Positions 38,247 through 48,090 of a DNA stretch of 64,000 nucleotides are shown piece after piece; the first letter of the stretch is position 1, and every line of letters begins with the position of its first letter. The notes beneath the pieces were generated by a model, which saw only the letters and a list, made by a program, of their open reading frames with translations, was not told the origin of the DNA and did no database searches. Made by a program: the position numbers and the translations under genes. Source of the stretch: Frigidibacter sp. RF13 (GTDB lineage Bacteria > Pseudomonadota > Alphaproteobacteria > Rhodobacterales > Rhodobacteraceae); contig NZ_JAPNUE010000010.1 of the NCBI RefSeq assembly GCF_026626305.1, positions 1-64,000 on the forward strand. The letters run 5' to 3'.

Positions 38247-39064
38247 ACCGCATCCTCGCCACCGCTTTGACCGAGTTCCGTATCGCCTTCCGCAATCGCT
38301 GGGTGGCGATCGCCATCGGGCTTATGGCGCTTTTCGCGCTCGTCCTTTCTGCCGCCGGATCGGCGCCGACCGGGGCGCTGGGCGCCGACCGGCTGTCGGT
38401 TACTGTTGCCTCGCTCACCTCGCTTGCGGTCTATCTCGTGCCGCTTCTGGCGCTTCTGATGGCCTTCGACGCCATCGCAGGCGAGGCGGAGCGCGGCACG
38501 CTGCCGCTGCTCCTCACCTATCCCGGAAGCCGGGTGGAGATATTGCTGGGCAAGCTCGCGGCCCATCTTTGCGTCCTCGCGCTCGCCCTTCTCGCAGGCT
38601 ACGGGCTGGCCGCCGTCGCCGCGTTCCTTGCGGATCCGGGCGCGGCTTCGGGACTGCCCGCGCTTTTCCGGCTTGGCTGGACCTCTCTTCTCCTCGGCGC
38701 CACCTTTCTTGGCGCGGGTTACGCGCTGTCCGCGCTTGCCCGTCGCCCATCGGGCGCGGCCGGCCTTGCGATGGGTCTGTGGCTCGGCGCCGTCGTCCTC
38801 TATGATCTGGCGCTGCTCGCCGCCGTGGTCGCCGATGGCGGTGGCTGGTTCACGACGGATCTCTTCCCGCTCGCGCTTCTGGCCAATCCGGCGGATGCTT
38901 TCCGGCTTTTCAACCTCGCCGCTTCCGAGGCGACGGCGGCGGCGGCCGGTGTCGGCGGCGCTGCGGCGGCCGTCCCTCTTTGGCAATCCGCGCTTTCGGT
39001 GCTCCTCTGGCCGCTTGGCGCGCTCGCACTTGCCAGTGCCGCCTTCCGGAGGGTGACGCCGTGA
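38243..39064 (+). CDS. nosY: NosY, ABC-2 type permease
   Basis: The 273-aa inner-membrane protein has about six hydrophobic segments and opens NRILATALTEFRIAFRNRW, typical for NosY. The GEAERGTLPLLLTYPGSR segment is the ABC-2 coupling region. It forms the transporter part of NosDFY. It overlaps nosF and the GTG start of nosL. Confidence 0.92.
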   Translation: MNRILATALTEFRIAFRNRWVAIAIGLMALFALVLSAAGSAPTGALGADRLSVTVASLTSLAVYLVPLLALLMAFDAIAGEAERGTLPLLLTYPGSRVEILLGKLAAHLCVLALALLAGYGLAAVAAFLADPGAASGLPALFRLGWTSLLLGATFLGAGYALSALARRPSGAAGLAMGLWLGAVVLYDLALLAAVVADGGGWFTTDLFPLALLANPADAFRLFNLAASEATAAAAGVGGAAAAVPLWQSALSVLLWPLGALALASAAFRRVTP

Positions 39065-39633
39065 AACGCCTTCTCCTGATCGCGCTTGTCGCGCTTGCTG
39101 CCTGCAGAGAGGAAGCACAGGACGTGACCCCGGTCGCCCTGACCGAAGAGGCTGTCGGCCACTATTGTCAGATGAACCTTATGGAACATGAAGGGCCGAA
39201 GGCGCAGGTGCATCTCGACGGCGTGCCCGGGATGCCGCTCTTCTTCAGCCAGGTTCGCGATGCCATCGCCTATGCCCGGCTGCCTGAGCAGGATGGGGTG
39301 ATCCTCGCGATCTATGTCAATGACATGGGTGCGCCCGGCGCCAGCTGGGCCGAGCCCGGGGCGGAGAACTGGATCGCAGCCGACAGCGCCTACTATGTGA
39401 CCGGCTCCAGCGCCGAAGGCGGCATGGGCGCGCCGGAACTGGTGCCCTTCGCCGATGAAGCGAAGGCCGCGGCTTTCGCGGCCGAGCGCGGAGGCGCCGT
39501 CCTGCGTCTGGCCGATGTGCCCGACAGCGCGGTCCTCGCGCCTGTAGAAGTCGGCGAGAGCCCCGCAACCGAAGCAGGCGACGCCGATTATCAGGCGCGC
39601 CTCAAGGCCCTGTCCGAAACCGTCGGAGAATAA
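39061..39633 (+). CDS. nosL: NosL, outer-surface copper chaperone lipoprotein
   Basis: The 190-aa protein begins with GTG overlapping the nosY stop. Its lipobox LVALAAC marks Cys as the lipid-anchored residue. The conserved copper-binding region is seen in HYCQMNLMEHEGPKAQ with Cys, Met and His ligands. NosL delivers Cu(I) for NosZ maturation. The C-terminal third is Ala/Glu-rich. Confidence 0.92.
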   Translation: MKRLLLIALVALAACREEAQDVTPVALTEEAVGHYCQMNLMEHEGPKAQVHLDGVPGMPLFFSQVRDAIAYARLPEQDGVILAIYVNDMGAPGASWAEPGAENWIAADSAYYVTGSSAEGGMGAPELVPFADEAKAAAFAAERGGAVLRLADVPDSAVLAPVEVGESPATEAGDADYQARLKALSETVGE

Positions 39634-39634
39634 G

Positions 39635-40546
39635 ATGCAGACCCGCCGCCGCTTCCTCGCCATAACCGCCGCCGCACCCTTCGCCCTCGCCGGTGCGACC
39701 CGCGCCGCCTTATCTCCGACTTGGACCGGCGTGGCGCTTGGCGCGCGGGCAAGCCTGCGCATCGACCATCCCGACGCCGCCCGCATTGCCGAAGAGGTCA
39801 CGTCCGAGATTGCGCGGCTTGAGGATATCTTCAGCCTCTACCGGCCCGATAGCGCGCTTGTGCGTCTGAACCGGACGGGCCGGATCGACGCCCCGCCGCC
39901 CGAGCTTCTGGAATGCCTGACGCTTGCCGGCGCCGTCCACCGCGCCAGCGGCGGCCGTTTCGATCCGACGATCCAGCCCCTCTGGGCACTCTGGGCCGAG
40001 CGGGCGGCGACGGGCGCGAGACCGACCCCGCCGGAACTGGAAGCCGCACGCGCGCTCGGCGGCTGGGCGGAACTCAGGCTCGACAGCAGCGCGGTGACGC
40101 TCGCGCCCGGCATGGCGCTGACCCTGAACGGAATCGCGCAGGGCTATGTTGCCGACCGGGTGGCTGCCCTAATGGAAGGCCAAGGTCTGACCGATATCCT
40201 CATCGACACCGGTGAAATCCGCGCGCTTGGCGGTCAGCCGAACGGGGGCGACTGGCCCGTCCAGTTGGCGGAGGGCGGCCTCGTGCCGCTCCGGCAGCGG
40301 GCGCTCGCGACTTCGGCACCCCTTGGCACGACCTTCGATGCAGACGGCCGGTCGGGCCATATTCTCGATCCGATGACGGGGGAAGCCGCGCCGCACGTCT
40401 GGCGCGCGGTCAGCATCTCGGCACCTTCGGCAGCGCTGGCCGACGCGCTTTCAACGGCCGCCTGTTTGATTAAGGTCAAGGCGGACATCGATGCGATTCT
40501 CTCTTCCTTCCCCGAAGCGCGCTTCGAAGCCGCCGTCACATTGTAG
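39635..40546 (+). CDS. nosX: NosX, ApbE-type FAD:protein FMN transferase
   Basis: The 303-aa exported protein has a Tat-like start (QTRRRFLAITAAAPFALAGA). ApbE-family features are EDIFSLYRPDSALVRLNR, GRFDPTIQPLWALW, LTLNGIAQGYVADRV, ILIDTGEIRALGG and GRSGHILDPMTG. It attaches FMN to the SGAT threonine of NosR in the periplasm. GGAGAATAAG precedes the ATG. It completes the nosCRZDFYLX order. Confidence 0.92.
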   Translation: MQTRRRFLAITAAAPFALAGATRAALSPTWTGVALGARASLRIDHPDAARIAEEVTSEIARLEDIFSLYRPDSALVRLNRTGRIDAPPPELLECLTLAGAVHRASGGRFDPTIQPLWALWAERAATGARPTPPELEAARALGGWAELRLDSSAVTLAPGMALTLNGIAQGYVADRVAALMEGQGLTDILIDTGEIRALGGQPNGGDWPVQLAEGGLVPLRQRALATSAPLGTTFDADGRSGHILDPMTGEAAPHVWRAVSISAPSAALADALSTAACLIKVKADIDAILSSFPEARFEAAVTL

Positions 40547-40571
40547 TTCAGTCAGAATACAGGAGAGCCCC

Positions 40572-40979
40572 GTGCTAAAGACCACTGCCCTGTTCGCTTT
40601 CAGCCTTTTTGTCGCCGCCCCGGCTTTGGCCGGCGACCCGGTTGCGGGCGAAGCCGATTTCAAAAAGTGCAAGGCCTGCCATTCGATCATTGCCGCCGAC
40701 GGCACCGAGATCGTCAAGGGCGGCAAGACCGGCCCGAGCCTCTGGGGTCTCGACGGCAAGACTGTAGGCACCGCGGCAGATTTCAAGTATGGCGACTCGA
40801 TCGTGGCCGTCGGTGCGGCAGGCGCCACTTGGAACGAAGCCGAGATCGCCGCCTATGTGACGGATCCGACCGCCTGGCTGAAGGAAAAGCTGGGTGATGA
40901 CAGCGCCAAATCGAAAATGACCTTCAAGTTGGCCAAGGGCGCGGAAGACATCGCGGCCTACCTCGTGACCCTCAAGTAG
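40572..40979 (+). CDS. Periplasmic class I cytochrome c (c2/c550-like) after nosX
   Basis: The 135-aa protein starts with GTG, preceded by AGGAGAG at 40561-40567. It has a cleavable signal ending APALA and haem motif CKACH (Cys33, Cys36, His37). KSKMTFKL supplies the probable Met ligand. It is 25 bases after nosX, so it is probably in the nos transcript and is a plausible soluble electron donor to NosZ. Annotation as the general cytochrome c2 of the cell is the alternative. Confidence 0.87.
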   Translation: MLKTTALFAFSLFVAAPALAGDPVAGEADFKKCKACHSIIAADGTEIVKGGKTGPSLWGLDGKTVGTAADFKYGDSIVAVGAAGATWNEAEIAAYVTDPTAWLKEKLGDDSAKSKMTFKLAKGAEDIAAYLVTLK

Positions 40980-40989
40980 GTTTGCGCAA

Positions 40990-41023
40990 CCCCGCGCCTC
41001 CGCCTGCCGCGCTTGGCGCGGGG
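40990..41023 (+). terminator. Possible terminator hairpin after the nos-linked cytochrome
   Basis: CCCCGCGCC (40990-40998) is perfectly complementary to GGCGCGGGG (41015-41023) with a 16-base loop. The following TAATCTTGT is only weakly T-rich. It may separate the nos transcript from the Crp/Fnr gene. Confidence 0.45.
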
Positions 41024-41092
41024 TAATCTTGTATGCGCTACTGACTGGCGTTTCCACATCTGCTAAGCGTGCAGCATCGGACGGATGTGGAT

Positions 41093-41794
41093 ATGAAACC
41101 CGAAATTCAGGCGCTCGCGCGACGCGCACTTCTGCTCGCAACGCTTCCAGACGGGGTCGCCGCAGAGCTTTTGCAGCAGGCGCGGGTGCGCGATCTGGAT
41201 CGGGGCTCGACCGTCTTTCTGCAGGGTGAGCCCGCGAGCGCTATCTATATCGTCATTGATGGCTGGGTGAAGCTCTACCGGATCGCGCCAAACGGGGCCG
41301 AGGCCATCGTCGGGGTCTTCACCAAAGGCGCGAGCTTCGGCGAAGCGGTGGCTTTCCGCCATGACACCTATCCGGTCTCGGCCGAGGCGGTGACGGAATG
41401 CACCCTGGTCCGGATCGAGGCGGATGTCTTCCTGCGCCTGTTGCGGGAAAATCCTGATATCGCGATCTCGATGCTGTCATCGACTTTCGCGCATCTTCAC
41501 CTGCTGGTGGCACAGGTCGAACAGCTGAAAGCCCAGACCGGCGCGCAACGTGTGGCGGAGTTCCTTCTCGAACTCGCTCCCTGCCCGGCGGGTGCCTGCC
41601 GGGTCACGCTTCCCTATGACAAGGTGCTGATCGCCGGTCGGCTGGGCATGAAGCCCGAAAGCCTCAGCCGCGCCTTTTCGCGCCTGAAGGGGCAGGGCGT
41701 CACCATCCGCCAGAATGTGGCCGAGATCGCCGATATCCACCGCCTGCGCGATTATGCCGAGGCCGACCCCGCGCTGGCCTGGTCGCGGGACTAG
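41093..41794 (+). CDS. Crp/Fnr-family regulator without Fe-S cysteines (Dnr/NnrR-like)
   Basis: The 233-aa protein has a cyclic-nucleotide-type sensor domain ([31 protein letters not shown]), a dimer helix ([19 protein letters not shown]) and a C-terminal winged helix. The recognition helix is [12 protein letters not shown], whose E-x-x-S-R fits TTGAT-type boxes. The N-terminus has no cysteine cluster, so it is not an oxygen-sensing FNR; Dnr-type proteins use haem to sense NO. Its place after the nos genes suggests it controls denitrification through the box at 31322. ATG 41093 is preferred over GTG 41069. Its stop overlaps that of the convergent miaB. Confidence 0.8.
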   Translation: MKPEIQALARRALLLATLPDGVAAELLQQARVRDLDRGSTVFLQGEPASAIYIVIDGWVKLYRIAPNGAEAIVGVFTKGASFGEAVAFRHDTYPVSAEAVTECTLVRIEADVFLRLLRENPDIAISMLSSTFAHLHLLVAQVEQLKAQTGAQRVAEFLLELAPCPAGACRVTLPYDKVLIAGRLGMKPESLSRAFSRLKGQGVTIRQNVAEIADIHRLRDYAEADPALAWSRD

Positions 41795-43101
41795 ACCCGT
41801 TCGCCGGTCAGAGAATTGGGAGCGCTCGCGGTGATCCGGACCCGCGCGATCTCTCCGACCTGCGCTGTCCGGTCCATGACATGGACGGCATGCAGATAGT
41901 CAGACTTGCCGCCCATCTGGCCGGCAAGCCGCCCCGGCTTTTCGTAAAGGACCGAAACCTCGCGCCCGACCATTGCTTGCTGAGCGGCGCGCTGCTGGTC
42001 GAGGATCAGCGCCTGCAATTCCTGTAACCGTGCATCGGCGACGTCCGCCGCAACCGGCGTGCGTTCCGCCGCAGGCGTGCCGGGGCGGGCGGAATATTTG
42101 AAGGAATAGGCCATGCCGTAGTTCACGGCGCGGATCAGATCCATCGTCGCCGCGAAATCCGCGTCCGTCTCGCCCGGGAAGCCCACGATGAAATCGCCCG
42201 ACATCATCATGTCGGGTCGTGCCAAGCGGATCCTCTCGATCAGGCGCAGATAGGCCTCGGCCGTGTGCTTGCGGTTCATCGCCTTCAGAATCCGGTCCGA
42301 TCCCGACTGCACCGGCAGATGCAGATAGGGCATCAACTTCGGCTGCTCGCCATGGGCTGCGATCAGGTCATCGCCCATGTCGTTTGGGTGCGAGGTCGTA
42401 TAGCGGATACGGTCGAGCCCGTCGATCTTCGCCAGCGCCCGGACGAGCCGGGCGAGCGTCCAGCCGTCGTCGCCGTGATAGCCATTCACGTTCTGGCCCA
42501 GAAGCGTGATTTCCCGCACGCCTTTTTCCACCAGCTTCCGCGCTTCCGTCAGAATGCGCTCCGCCGGGCGGCTGACCTCGGCGCCGCGGGTGTAGGGCAC
42601 CACGCAGAAGGCGCAGAACTTGTCGCAGCCTTCCTGCACCGTCAGAAAGGCGGTGGGCCGGGCCTTCGCCATCGGCCGGTCGGGCAGATGGTCGAACTTG
42701 TCCTCGGCCGGAAACTCGGTGTCGACGGTCTTCTCGCCCCGCGCCGCGGCCTTCGCCATCGCGGGCAGCCGGTGATAGCTTTGCGGCCCCACCACCAGAT
42801 CGACCAGCGGCATCCGCCGCAAAATCTCCTCGCCCTCGGCCTGGGCGACGCAGCCCGCCACGCCGATCTTCAGATCGGGCTTACCGGCTTTCAGCGACCG
42901 CAGCCGCCCGAGATCGGAATAGAGCTTCTCAGAGGCTTTCTCGCGGATATGGCAGGTGTTGAGAAGGACCATGTCCGCCTCTTCCTGCAGCTCGGTCGTG
43001 ACATAGCCTTCCGCGCCCAGAGCCTCGGCCATGCGCTCGCTGTCATAGACATTCATCTGACAGCCGTAGGTCTTGATAAAAAGCTTCTTCGGCTCTGGCA
43101 T
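41791..43101 (-). CDS. miaB: tRNA-2-methylthio-N6-isopentenyladenosine synthase MiaB
   Basis: This 436-aa radical-SAM methylthiotransferase modifies A37 of tRNAs that read codons starting with U. Domains in order are UPF0004 with three cluster cysteines ([26 protein letters not shown]), the radical-SAM motif [15 protein letters not shown] and a C-terminal TRAM domain. The start at 43101 gives [17 protein letters not shown], the usual N-terminus. Confidence 0.95.
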   Translation of the reverse strand: MPEPKKLFIKTYGCQMNVYDSERMAEALGAEGYVTTELQEEADMVLLNTCHIREKASEKLYSDLGRLRSLKAGKPDLKIGVAGCVAQAEGEEILRRMPLVDLVVGPQSYHRLPAMAKAAARGEKTVDTEFPAEDKFDHLPDRPMAKARPTAFLTVQEGCDKFCAFCVVPYTRGAEVSRPAERILTEARKLVEKGVREITLLGQNVNGYHGDDGWTLARLVRALAKIDGLDRIRYTTSHPNDMGDDLIAAHGEQPKLMPYLHLPVQSGSDRILKAMNRKHTAEAYLRLIERIRLARPDMMMSGDFIVGFPGETDADFAATMDLIRAVNYGMAYSFKYSARPGTPAAERTPVAADVADARLQELQALILDQQRAAQQAMVGREVSVLYEKPGRLAGQMGGKSDYLHAVHVMDRTAQVGEIARVRITASAPNSLTGERV

Positions 43102-43212
43102 CGTCGGGGTCTTTCCGCGGGACCGGGCGCTTCTACCGCAAAGCGGGCGGCCCCCGCAATGGCGGGGCTTGATTTGGCCCGCCCGATCGGGAAGGTGAGG
43201 GGCGGAGGCGGA

Positions 43213-44082
43213 ATGAACTTCAACGGATTAGAGGATTTCCTGACGCGGGGACGGGCGGTGCTGGCCAAGGGGCCGGTGGCGCTGATCTTTGCCGAGGACG
43301 GGGTGGAACTGACCTCGACCGTTGCCCATCACCTGAAGCTCGGCTTCCGGTCGGTCGCGGTGCTGAAACCCGAGGCGGTCGATTGGGCACCCGAGGCCGA
43401 GACCGCCGCGCGCCTGTCCGTGGTGACCTTCGATCCCTTCCCGCGCGATGCGGTGCCTCAGGCTCTGACAAGGATCATGGCGGTGACGCCTGAGGCGACC
43501 TGGCTCTACTGGGGCTACAACGCCGAATATCTGCTCTTCCCCTTCTGCGAGACGCGGACGGTGGGCGAGATGCTCGCCTTCCACGCCGAGGAGCGGCGAC
43601 AGGCGATGATCGCCTATGTGATCGACCTCTATGCGCCGGATCTGCAGGCCCACCCCGATGGCGTGACGCTGGGCAACGCCCATTTCGACCGCTCGGGCTA
43701 TTACGCCGCAGCGCGCTACCGCGACGGCCAGCCGCTGGACCGGCAGATGGAAGTCTTCGGCGGCATCCGCTGGCGGTTCGAGGAACATATCCCCTGGAAA
43801 AGCCGCCGTCTTGACCGCGTGGCGCTGATCCGGCCGGAAAAGGGGCTGGAAATGCGCCCCGATTTCACCCTGTCGGAGGAGGAGCGCAACACGATCTCCT
43901 GCCCCTGGCACAATAACCTCACTGCCGCCGTCGCCTCGTTCCGCACGGCAAAGGCACTCCGCGCCAATCCCGGCTCGAAATGGGCGATCGGCAATTTCCT
44001 CTGGCGCGGCTCAGAGCGGTTCGACTGGTCGTCGAAACAGCTGCTCGACGCGGGCATGATGGAACCCGGCCAGTGGTTCTGA
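43213..44082 (+). CDS. Protein of unknown function, divergent from miaB
   Basis: The 289-aa protein starts at ATG 43213 with GGAGGCGG immediately upstream. It is soluble-looking and rich in Trp, Arg and Glu, with striking stretches such as [36 protein letters not shown] and [18 protein letters not shown]. The acidic-aromatic pattern and Arg/Trp-rich segments recall glycosyltransferase-like proteins, but I see no clear DxD with confidence. It is not in an operon with its neighbours. I do not recognise the family. Confidence 0.7.
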   Translation: MNFNGLEDFLTRGRAVLAKGPVALIFAEDGVELTSTVAHHLKLGFRSVAVLKPEAVDWAPEAETAARLSVVTFDPFPRDAVPQALTRIMAVTPEATWLYWGYNAEYLLFPFCETRTVGEMLAFHAEERRQAMIAYVIDLYAPDLQAHPDGVTLGNAHFDRSGYYAAARYRDGQPLDRQMEVFGGIRWRFEEHIPWKSRRLDRVALIRPEKGLEMRPDFTLSEEERNTISCPWHNNLTAAVASFRTAKALRANPGSKWAIGNFLWRGSERFDWSSKQLLDAGMMEPGQWF

Positions 44083-44239
44083 GACGGTCCGTCTACGGGG
44101 GGCTCATCCGCCCTGTCAGGCGTCTTCGCCGCGAAGAGGACTGAAAGGCCCGATGAGCGACCTGATTAGGCGAGGGGCGGTCAGGAAACCCGCCTGCTGA
44201 CATACTGCCGTCCTAGGTGCGGTTTGGAATGCGGCAGAC

Positions 44240-44674
44240 CTACCGCCGCCTGAGGCGGATCACCACATCGACGCGTGTCACCTCGGTGTCGTGGGGTGCC
44301 TGCGGCAGGCGGGCGATATCCAGCTCTTCCTTCGGCGCGTCGGTCAGTTCGGCGGATTCTTCCCAGTAGAAATGCGGATGGTCATCCAGCCTGGTGTCGA
44401 AATAGGACCGCGAGCCATCCACCGTGATCTCGCTCATCAGCCCGGCCTCGCAGAAGGCGCGGAGCGTGTTGTAGACGGTGGCGAGCGACACCGTCTCGCC
44501 CGCGTCGCGGGCCGCACCGAAGAGCCATTCGGCAGTGACATGGCGGTCCTTGCCGTCGCCAACCAGAAGCGTCGCCAAAGCCACACGCTGCCGCGTCGGC
44601 CTCAGGCCCGCGCCATCCAGCCAGCGTGTGCCGCGCTCTTCGGCGGCTTTCTGCGAAGCGGTCAAATCCGTCAT
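44240..44674 (-). CDS. irr: Iron response regulator Irr (Fur family)
   Basis: The 144-aa protein has the Fur-type winged helix (GLRPTRQRVALATLLV, then VSLATVYNTLRAFCEAGL) and the Irr hallmark SYFDTRLDDHPHFYWEE, with histidines in the regulatory site. It lacks an N-terminal haem regulatory Cys-Pro motif, as in other Rhodobacteraceae Irr proteins. Irr represses or activates iron and haem genes according to haem status. The start at 44674 has AAGGGTGG upstream. It is divergent from fabA across 141 bases that contain a perfect palindrome. Confidence 0.85.
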   Translation of the reverse strand: MTDLTASQKAAEERGTRWLDGAGLRPTRQRVALATLLVGDGKDRHVTAEWLFGAARDAGETVSLATVYNTLRAFCEAGLMSEITVDGSRSYFDTRLDDHPHFYWEESAELTDAPKEELDIARLPQAPHDTEVTRVDVVIRLRRR

Positions 44675-44772
44675 GCCACCCTTATACGGCAGCTTCGCGC
44701 ACAAATTCAATCGGGACACGGTCTTTTGCGGGACGGCGGGGCAGTTGCGCTTGCCCTTGCGAGGGGCGGAAT

Positions 44773-44789
44773 GTTACAGGGCCTGTAAC
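44773..44789. promoter_or_regulatory. Perfect 17-base palindrome upstream of fabA, candidate operator
   Basis: GTTACAGG-G-CCTGTAAC has two perfect 8-base arms and is centred 35 bases before the fabA ATG. Its position between divergent irr and fabA and likely overlap with the fabA promoter fit a repressor or activator site. It does not match an Irr ICE motif. The protein that binds it is unknown. Confidence 0.55.
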
Positions 44790-44815
44790 GAAACGCGATC
44801 AAACAGGCGGGGCGA

Positions 44816-45325
44816 ATGGCGCTTTATCCTTCGAGCTTCTCAAAGGAAGACCTACTGAAATGCGCGCGGGGGGACCTCTTCGGCCCTGGCAATGCGCAGC
44901 TGCCCGCGCCGCCCATGCTGATGATGGACCGGATCACCGATATTTCGGAAGACCGGGGCGAGCATGGCAAGGGCCATGTGGTGGCCGAATTCGACATCAC
45001 GCCGGACCTGTGGTTCTTCGACTGCCATTTCCCCGGCAACCCGATCATGCCGGGCTGCCTCGGGCTGGACGGACTGTGGCAGCTCACCGGTTTCAACCTT
45101 GGCTGGCGCGGCTGGGAGGGGCGCGGTTATGCGCTGGGCGTGGGCGAGGTGAAACTGACCGGCATGGTGCGGCCTGACCGCAAAATGCTGACCTACAAGG
45201 TCGACTTCACCAAGGCCATCCAGACCCGCCGCCTGACGATGGGCGTCGCCAACGGCATTGTCGAAGCCGACGGCGAGGTTATCTATCAGGTCACGGATAT
45301 GAAGGTCGCCCTCTCGGCGAACTGA
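44816..45325 (+). CDS. fabA: 3-hydroxydecanoyl-ACP dehydratase/isomerase FabA
   Basis: The 169-aa enzyme dehydrates 3-hydroxyacyl-ACP and isomerises trans-2 to cis-3-decenoyl-ACP, starting unsaturated fatty acid synthesis. The hot-dog domain carries the active-site His in [18 protein letters not shown], with the Asp of the same segment. Length matches E. coli FabA. It is first of fabA-fabB-fabI. Confidence 0.96.
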   Translation: MALYPSSFSKEDLLKCARGDLFGPGNAQLPAPPMLMMDRITDISEDRGEHGKGHVVAEFDITPDLWFFDCHFPGNPIMPGCLGLDGLWQLTGFNLGWRGWEGRGYALGVGEVKLTGMVRPDRKMLTYKVDFTKAIQTRRLTMGVANGIVEADGEVIYQVTDMKVALSAN

Positions 45326-45346
45326 CGGAATTGAAGGAGTAGGCCC

Positions 45347-46576
45347 ATGCGCCGCGTCGTCATCACCGGTATGGGGATCATTTCGCCCATCGGCAATTCT
45401 GTGGCCGAGGTCGAAGCCTCCCTGCGCGCCGGAAAATCCGGTATCGTCTTCTCGCCCGACTATGCCGAGCACGGCTTCCGCAGCCAGGTGCACGGCAAGC
45501 CGCAGATCGTGCTTGAGGATCACATCGACAAGCGCAACCTGCGCTTCATGGGGCCGGGGGCGGCCTACAACTTCCTCGCCATGGAACAGGCGATCGCCGA
45601 CAGCGGGCTGGAGGAAACAGACGTCTCGAACGAGCGCACCGGCCTGGTGATGGGCTCGGGCGGGCCGTCGACCTCGAACTTCTTCGTGGCCTTCGACACG
45701 GTCATCAACAAGGGCGCGCCGAAGCGCATGGGCCCGTTCATGGTGACACGCTGCATGTCGTCGACCAACTCGGCCTGCCTTGCGACGCCCTTCAAGATCA
45801 AGGGCGTGAACTATTCGATCACTTCGGCCTGCTCGACCAGCGCGCATTGCATCGGCAATGGCGTGGAACTGATCCAGATGGGCAAGCAGGATGTGGTTTT
45901 CGCCGGCGGCGGCGAGGAGCTGGACTGGACGCTGTCGTGCCTCTTCGACGCGATGGGGGCGATGTCGTCCAAGTACAACGATGCACCGGAAACTGCATCC
46001 CGCACCTACGACGCGACCCGCGACGGGTTCGTGATTGCGGGCGGCGGCGGGGTCGTGGTGCTGGAGGAGCTTAGCCACGCGCTGGCGCGCGGCGCGAAGA
46101 TCTATGGCGAGGTCACTGGTTACGGCGCGACTTCGGACGGCTATGATATGGTCGCGCCCTCGGGCGAGGGCGGCGAGCGGTCGATGCGGCTGGCGGTCTC
46201 GACCCTGCCCGAAGGGCGAACGATCGACTATATCAACAGCCACGGCACCTCAACGCCGGTGGGCGACGTGACCGAAATGGATGCGATCCGCCGCGTCTTT
46301 GGCAAGGGCTCGACCCCGCCCGTTGCCTCGACGAAATCGCTGACCGGCCATTCCTTGGGCGCGACCGGTGTGCATGAGGCGATCTATTCGCTGATCATGA
46401 TGAACAAGGACTTCATCGCCGCTTCGGCCAATGTCACCACGCTTGATCCTGCCCTTGACCCGGCGGAAATTGTCACCACTCTCCGGGAGGGTGTAAAACT
46501 GGATTCGGTTCTCTCGAACTCGTTCGGGTTCGGCGGCACGAATGCCACGCTGGTCATGAGCAGATACCTGGGGTGA
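45347..46576 (+). CDS. fabB: 3-oxoacyl-ACP synthase I FabB
   Basis: The 409-aa condensing enzyme has the catalytic Cys in [16 protein letters not shown], with His residues in [12 protein letters not shown] and [12 protein letters not shown] and the glycine-rich [10 protein letters not shown] near the end. FabB elongates the cis-3-decenoyl product of FabA, and the genes are 21 bases apart. AAGGAG precedes the ATG. Confidence 0.95.
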   Translation: MRRVVITGMGIISPIGNSVAEVEASLRAGKSGIVFSPDYAEHGFRSQVHGKPQIVLEDHIDKRNLRFMGPGAAYNFLAMEQAIADSGLEETDVSNERTGLVMGSGGPSTSNFFVAFDTVINKGAPKRMGPFMVTRCMSSTNSACLATPFKIKGVNYSITSACSTSAHCIGNGVELIQMGKQDVVFAGGGEELDWTLSCLFDAMGAMSSKYNDAPETASRTYDATRDGFVIAGGGGVVVLEELSHALARGAKIYGEVTGYGATSDGYDMVAPSGEGGERSMRLAVSTLPEGRTIDYINSHGTSTPVGDVTEMDAIRRVFGKGSTPPVASTKSLTGHSLGATGVHEAIYSLIMMNKDFIAASANVTTLDPALDPAEIVTTLREGVKLDSVLSNSFGFGGTNATLVMSRYLG

Positions 46577-46583
46577 GGGGCAG

Positions 46584-47378
46584 ATGCCGGAACTGATGAA
46601 GGGCAAGCGCGGGCTCGTTATGGGCGTCGCGAACGAACGGTCGATCGCCTGGGGGATTGCCAAGGCACTGGCCGACGAGGGCGCGGAACTTGCCTTTTCC
46701 TATCAGGGCGAAGCCTTCGGCAAGCGGGTCGAGCCCTTGGCCGCCTCGGTCGGCTCGGATTTCCTCGTCGATGTCGATGTCACGAACGATGAAAGCCTGG
46801 ACGCCTGTTTCGCGGGCCTCAAGGCGCGCTGGGGGACAATGGACTTCCTTGTCCACGCCATCGCCTATTCCGACAAGAACGAGCTTACCGGGCGTTTCAT
46901 CAACACCAGCCGCGCGAATTTCAAACAGTCGCTCGACATTTCCTGCTTTTCCTTCATCGACGTCGCGCGGCGCGCGTCCGAGATGATGCCCGAGGGCGGG
47001 TCTCTCATCACGCTAACTTATGGCGGGTCGAACCGGGTGACGCCCAACTACAATGTGATGGGCGTCGCGAAGGCGGCACTTGAAAGCTCGGTGCGCTATT
47101 TGGCCAACGACCTTGGCCCGCAACAGGTCCGCGTGAACGCCATATCGCCCGGTCCGATGAAGACCCTCGCCGGGGCAGCGATTGGCGGCGCGCGTGCCAC
47201 TTTCCGCCATACCGAGGCGAACGCGCCCTTGCGCGCCAACGCGACGCTGGAGGCGATCGGCGGCACGGCGGTCTATCTGCTCTCCGGCCATGGCGCCTGC
47301 ACCACCGGCGAGATCATCCGGGTGGACGGCGGCTTCCACGTCCTCGGCATGCCGCAGCAGGACCATCTGGGCGGATGA
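46584..47378 (+). CDS. fabI: Enoyl-ACP reductase (NADH) FabI
   Basis: The 264-aa SDR enzyme performs the last reduction in each elongation cycle. FabI features are the cofactor loop GVANERSIAWGIAK, HAIAYSDKNEL, the catalytic Tyr-x6-Lys in YNVMGVAKAALE, and SPGPMKTLA. It is the target class of triclosan and diazaborines. It starts seven bases after fabB. Confidence 0.94.
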   Translation: MPELMKGKRGLVMGVANERSIAWGIAKALADEGAELAFSYQGEAFGKRVEPLAASVGSDFLVDVDVTNDESLDACFAGLKARWGTMDFLVHAIAYSDKNELTGRFINTSRANFKQSLDISCFSFIDVARRASEMMPEGGSLITLTYGGSNRVTPNYNVMGVAKAALESSVRYLANDLGPQQVRVNAISPGPMKTLAGAAIGGARATFRHTEANAPLRANATLEAIGGTAVYLLSGHGACTTGEIIRVDGGFHVLGMPQQDHLGG

Positions 47379-47403
47379 TCTGTGTCCGCGAAGGGAGGTA
47401 GCT

Positions 47404-48090
47404 ATGCCCGTCGCGACCGTGATCTTTGACGCTTACGGCACGCTCTTTGATGTAGCAGGTGCCGCGCGCCGTGCGGCGGCGGAGCCGGGGGGCGAGCGGC
47501 TGGGCACGATCTGGCCGAAGCTCGCCGAGGACTGGCGGAGGAAGCAGCTCGAATATACCTGGCTCCGGGCGATCATGGGGCAGCATGCCGATTTTGCGCA
47601 GGTAACGGCCGAGGGGCTCGACTGGGCTTTGGAGGCGGCTGGGATCGGCGATCCGACGCTGCGGGCGCGGCTTCTGGCGCTTTACGACGAATTGCCCGCC
47701 TATCCGGAAGTACCCGCGATGCTTGAGGCGCTGAAGGCCATGGGCCTGCCGCGCGCGATCCTGTCGAACGGCACGCCCTCGATGCTTGCCGCCGCGACGC
47801 GTTCTGCCGGGATCGAAAGCCTCCTTGACGCCTGCCTGTCGGTCGAAAGCATCGGCAACTTCAAGCCCGACGCGCGGGTCTATGCGCTGGTGACCGCGCA
47901 TTTCGGTTGCGTGGCTGATGAGGTGCTTTTCGTCTCTTCAAACGGCTGGGACGTGGCGGGTGCAAGCGCCTTCGGTTTCCGCACGCTTTGGGTGAACCGC
48001 GCGGGCCTGCCGGTCGACCGCCTGCCCGCAGGCCCCCACCATATCCTGTCCGATCTCACCGGCCTGCCTGCACTTGCGGCCGAAGGCTGA
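47404..48090 (+). CDS. Haloacid dehalogenase, type II (HAD superfamily)
   Basis: The 228-aa protein has the HAD nucleophile motif FDAYGTLFD (Asp9), motif II LSNGTPSML, the motif III lysine in NFKPDARVY and motif IV FVSSNGWDVAGA, matching L-2-haloacid dehalogenases. It could hydrolyse 2-haloalkanoic acids or act on another substrate, since the type II fold is broadly used. GGGAGGTAG precedes ATG 47404, 25 bases after fabI. Confidence 0.82.
   Translation: MPVATVIFDAYGTLFDVAGAARRAAAEPGGERLGTIWPKLAEDWRRKQLEYTWLRAIMGQHADFAQVTAEGLDWALEAAGIGDPTLRARLLALYDELPAYPEVPAMLEALKAMGLPRAILSNGTPSMLAAATRSAGIESLLDACLSVESIGNFKPDARVYALVTAHFGCVADEVLFVSSNGWDVAGASAFGFRTLWVNRAGLPVDRLPAGPHHILSDLTGLPALAAEG

Noticed and set aside
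44083..44239. A structured RNA gene between the unknown protein and irr
   Set aside because: Small inverted repeats are present, but no recognised RNA family pattern or promoter was found.
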